The notes under the pieces are model-generated. The model was not told the origin of the DNA. It worked only from the letters and a program-made list of their open reading frames with translations, and did no database searches. Below, one piece after another: positions 61,086-64,000 of a stretch of DNA of 64,000 nucleotides (the stretch's first letter is position 1; each line of letters starts with the position of its first letter). Source of the DNA: Pseudooceanicola batsensis HTCC2597 (GTDB lineage: Bacteria > Pseudomonadota > Alphaproteobacteria > Rhodobacterales > Rhodobacteraceae); assembly GCF_000152725.1 (NCBI RefSeq), contig NZ_AAMO01000007.1, forward strand, positions 186,001 through 250,000. Direction: 5' to 3'. Both the position numbers and the translations under genes were made by a program.

Positions 61086-63768
61086 TGCGGTTCATGATGT
61101 CACCGGCGAGATCTTCCGGGATGGCTGGAGCCGGATCCGGGGCTCCATGCAGGGTCTCCATGTCTCAAAACAGAAGCAGCTTGTCCGGGCCGCCGCCGGT
61201 CATCGGGCTGCGGTCTTCAAGGCGATCCGGAGCGGCGGCACCCACACGAAATCGCAACTGACGAACCAGCTAGACTACCTCACCACGAAGTCGAGTTTCA
61301 TCGTCGACAGCAGCGGGTTTCTGGACGGCAAGGAGAAGCTTGAGGCGGGCGAGATCAAGGACCTCATCGAGCGCTTCGCGAAGAGGTGGGACGGCGGATT
61401 CAAACCCAAGCTCGGGCAGACCACGCATCTCTTGATGTCCTTCCCGATCGGCACCCGCGGCGAGGATGTGCGCGACATCGCTTCGGATGTCGCGGAGCGG
61501 TTCCTCCAGACCGATGAGGGGCACTTCGACTACATCATCGCGGTGCACGAGGACCGGGATCATCCGCATGCCCATCTTGTGCTGAACCGGCGGTCGCAGG
61601 AGGGCGAGTTCTTCTATCTCGGCCGGAACCACCGGTTCAACTACGACGACTTCCGTCTCGCCATGGTGGAGGAGGCGGAGAAGTACGGGGTCCAGCTGGA
61701 GGCCACGCGGCGGATCGACCGGGGCGAGGTGCACTACCCACCCCGGACCCGCGAGGTCTACGCGGCGAAGGCGGAGGGTCGCGTGGCCGCGCCCCGGGCC
61801 CGCGTCGGGGCCGATCTGGATCGCGCCCTACAAGAGATCGCCAACACCCGAACCGTCTACCGCTCGCTTGCCGCTGAGGCGTCAAAGGAGGCCCGCGAGG
61901 ATATTGCCGATGCGCTCTTCCGGGCCGGGGAGCTTCTGGCGAAGGGCGGCAAACTCACATCGGAAGGAGGCGTCTACATGGCCGAGGATCAAACGTTCGA
62001 CGACCTGCGCACACGCTATGCCGAGCAGGTCGAGCGCATCCAGGGGATGATCGCGGAGAAACCTGAGGCCGAGCGGCCGCGGCTCGAGAAAAGTCTCAAC
62101 GAGATCCAGTCGCGGCTCGCGCATATGCAGCCGCTCGGCCTTCGGTCGGGGACGCTGACCGAACGACCCTCTGAGGGCGGGGTCTATTCAGAGCAGAACA
62201 TCGACGCGGCCCAGCTCGATCGGCTGCGCGATCCGGAGATCCGCGCGCAGGTCGACACCGCGCTAAGGGGGACCGGCATCAGCAGTTCAGTGGTGGTGGC
62301 CCGGATGGAGACGGGCGCACAGAACGCCGCGCTCGAGCGGCAATGGATCGCGGATGATCTGAGCCGGGTGGCAGAGCGGGACGGTTTGAACCTCGAACGG
62401 CGGGACGATCTGGAGACGGCGCGGGAGACGCTCAACCGGGCGCATGTGAAGCTCGGGACCGCACTGGAGCGGGCGGGCGTACTGCGCCGGGATGGGGTGA
62501 CCGAGGTCGAGACCGTGGCGGAGCGCGTCCACTACGATCCGGAGTCTGTCCGGGTAATGGAAGGAACCATCCGTCGCGAGATGCGGGCCGAGGGTCTGAC
62601 GGATCGTCAGATCGACAACCGGGGCCGGGAGGCATTGGCCCGCGCGGAACGGCGGATCGAGATCGAGCAGCGCGACTGGCTGGCCGGGCATCCGGAGATC
62701 CTGGCGCGACCGGGCGACGTGATCGACCGGTCCGAGCCCTACCGTGAACATATCACCGATGACGCCCGGGCCAGTGACATTGCTCTTGAGGTTGACCGGA
62801 TCATGGACGGGCGCGATGTCCGGACGCCGATGGCGGAGGCGGTCTCGGAGAGTTTCCGGGACCGGTACCCGGACATGCCCGCGCATCTCACCCGCGGGCT
62901 TGGCGCGACCTATGCCGCAGTTGTCGAGACGCGGGACACAGAAGCGATCAACGAGGTGCGGCGCGCGGCGGAACGGGACAGTCGCTCCACCGTCACCGAG
63001 ATCAGGAGTGGCGTGACGGATCAGTTCGACCGGGCGCCGAACGAGTTCACGCGGTTCGAACGCGTCGTCGTCGAGCGTGATCTTCTGGAGAACGACCGAT
63101 CGACGGACGGGAATGGCGTTGACCTGAGTTCGGCGGTTCAGGACCTGAATGACGATCTCAAGGCGGGTCGGCTGGATCCGGTCGCCGCGCAACGGGCAGA
63201 GGTTCTGATCCGGGAGACGATCGAGCAGCACGGCGATCGCATGTCCCGTGATGTTGAGCGGGACTATCTGGAGAGGATGTCCGCGCGAGAGGCCGCACTT
63301 CTGTCGGGGAGCGACGGCGACAAGACCGTCACCGAGATGGACTATGAACGGATCCGGTCTGAGCGGGAAGGCCTGGACACCCTCCTGCGGGAGTATGCCC
63401 CAGCCGCAACCCGCGAGCGCGTCGAGTCTGATGAGGTCCGCCGCGTCATCGATCATGAACGCGCGGCGGATTGGTCGTCGCCCTTCGAGACAGCAGAGCA
63501 GCGGGCGACGTACCGCGACGCCATTGAGCGGGACCTGAACGAGGCCCAGATCGACCGGTTGCGCGACGGCGATGTCGACGTCCTGAAAGACCAGATCGAA
63601 GACCGCCTCGATCGGCTCTATGCCGCCAAGCACTACCTGCAATCCGACGCCGCGACCGCCAACAGCGCGGCGACGCGCGCCGTGGTCGAGGAGATCGCCG
63701 ATCGGGAATACGAGCGGGACCGGGCCGATCTCACCGATGGCGAGACCGAACGTGGGGAGACCCACTGA
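61072..63768 (+). CDS. Relaxase (MobA/VirD2-like nickase)
   Basis: The product has 898 residues from the ATG at 61072. The N-terminal relaxase domain has the metal-binding histidine motif YIIAVHEDRDHPHAHLVLNR (about 157-173) and an upstream Tyr-containing region (QLTNQLDYLTTKSSFI, candidate nicking Tyr). The long C-terminal half (250-898) is Arg/Glu-rich and helical without a clear helicase motif. It nicks oriT and pilots the strand into the recipient. The stop overlaps the coupling-protein ATG. Confidence 0.88.
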   Translation: MRLNDAVHDVTGEIFRDGWSRIRGSMQGLHVSKQKQLVRAAAGHRAAVFKAIRSGGTHTKSQLTNQLDYLTTKSSFIVDSSGFLDGKEKLEAGEIKDLIERFAKRWDGGFKPKLGQTTHLLMSFPIGTRGEDVRDIASDVAERFLQTDEGHFDYIIAVHEDRDHPHAHLVLNRRSQEGEFFYLGRNHRFNYDDFRLAMVEEAEKYGVQLEATRRIDRGEVHYPPRTREVYAAKAEGRVAAPRARVGADLDRALQEIANTRTVYRSLAAEASKEAREDIADALFRAGELLAKGGKLTSEGGVYMAEDQTFDDLRTRYAEQVERIQGMIAEKPEAERPRLEKSLNEIQSRLAHMQPLGLRSGTLTERPSEGGVYSEQNIDAAQLDRLRDPEIRAQVDTALRGTGISSSVVVARMETGAQNAALERQWIADDLSRVAERDGLNLERRDDLETARETLNRAHVKLGTALERAGVLRRDGVTEVETVAERVHYDPESVRVMEGTIRREMRAEGLTDRQIDNRGREALARAERRIEIEQRDWLAGHPEILARPGDVIDRSEPYREHITDDARASDIALEVDRIMDGRDVRTPMAEAVSESFRDRYPDMPAHLTRGLGATYAAVVETRDTEAINEVRRAAERDSRSTVTEIRSGVTDQFDRAPNEFTRFERVVVERDLLENDRSTDGNGVDLSSAVQDLNDDLKAGRLDPVAAQRAEVLIRETIEQHGDRMSRDVERDYLERMSAREAALLSGSDGDKTVTEMDYERIRSEREGLDTLLREYAPAATRERVESDEVRRVIDHERAADWSSPFETAEQRATYRDAIERDLNEAQIDRLRDGDVDVLKDQIEDRLDRLYAAKHYLQSDAATANSAATRAVVEEIADREYERDRADLTDGETERGETH

Positions 63769-64000
63769 TGGGACCGCTCGAACCCGCCAAGCTCGCCTTA
63801 GGGGTCCTGTCGGTCACGCTCGTGGCGGTGGCCATGGGCTACGTGATCGCCTCGGCCGTACTGACGTTCCGCGATGTCGGCTTCCAGGCCGAGATCGATT
63901 TTTTCTACATCGCGCGCAACTACCTCTCGATCCGGGTGTACCGGCCCGAGGACTTCCGCCTGATCAACCTCATCATGGGCGGGGCAGGGGTGGCGGGTCT
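63768..64000 (+). CDS. VirD4/TraG-type coupling protein, N-terminal part only
   Basis: The frame opens at the ATG at 63768 (MGPLEPAKLALGVLSVTLVA) and runs off the window after about 77 residues. A first membrane segment (about 8-31) and a second hydrophobic region near the edge match the membrane anchor of type IV coupling proteins, which normally follow the relaxase gene. No ATPase motif is inside the window, so this is position plus topology. Confidence 0.6.
   Translation, partial: MGPLEPAKLALGVLSVTLVAVAMGYVIASAVLTFRDVGFQAEIDFFYIARNYLSIRVYRPEDFRLINLIMGGAGVAG

Overview
The window looks like part of a large, GC-rich extrachromosomal replicon (megaplasmid or chromid) of a Rhodobacteraceae-type alphaproteobacterium (Paracoccus/Roseobacter relatives). 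The evidence is a complete repABC replication and partition operon with two 16-bp parS-type palindromes, many small protein families typical of alphaproteobacterial plasmids (DUF1403, DUF3768, DUF6878, DUF6915, DUF6927), a MobC/relaxase/coupling-protein transfer region, and consistently GC-rich codon use. The assignment rests on protein character and gene order, not on a database search.

Layout. 0-4.5 kb is a decayed margin: a TetR gene cut by the window edge, a HxlR/DoxX pair, a frameshifted extradiol dioxygenase, truncated SDR, TniA-like, IS1595 and serine-recombinase pieces, then a VapBC toxin-antitoxin pair. 4.8-8.6 kb is repABC with parS sites. 8.7-12.9 kb holds a decayed Fic gene, a tyrosine recombinase with a candidate core site, a DUF1403-ScpB pair and a UPF0489 gene. 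13.3-21.2 kb is a composite-transposon-like cassette: two same-family IS3 copies in inverted orientation enclose a PIN toxin, an XRE-ImmA regulator/protease, and a short type II CBASS operon (DUF2188, CapV patatin, CD-NTase, E2-like protein, unknown ORF). Each IS has cut a toxin gene on its outer side (HEPN/RES on the left, HipA on the right).

21.8-34.9 kb is a block of core metabolism: thiC-thiM-thiE and a facing Nudix-thiD operon, each behind its own TPP riboswitch, an HPP/CBS membrane protein, panBC, nadABC, pabB and a Dabb protein. 35.5-41.5 kb is a second defence-like island: ImmA and XRE genes transcribed leftward, and rightward a tightly coupled operon of DUF2188, a ComEC-type metallo-beta-lactamase, an E2-E1-JAB triple fusion and a second patatin. 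It abuts two tRNA genes (Leu-UAA and a CAU tRNA). 42-60 kb is a plasmid establishment/leading region: ArdC, DUF3768, a long ParB-like protein, DUF6927, a 1,419-residue methylase/Strawberry-notch helicase, DUF6878, a DUF6915 gene split by an IS1111-type element, another IS110 and IS3, a zeta toxin-antitoxin pair and a DUF2493 gene. 60-64 kb is a hairpin-rich oriT candidate followed by mobC, a relaxase and the start of a VirD4-type coupling protein.

The most interesting signal is that the CBASS cassette and the second island share a plan although they lie 20 kb apart and have different enzymes. Both have an ImmA/XRE regulatory arm transcribed one way, and an operon the other way that begins with a small DUF2188 protein ending in a proline-rich, C-terminal-glycine tail and also encodes an E2-fold conjugation enzyme and a patatin phospholipase. 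The 36.5-41.5 kb operon is the best candidate here for a poorly described ubiquitin-like immune system.
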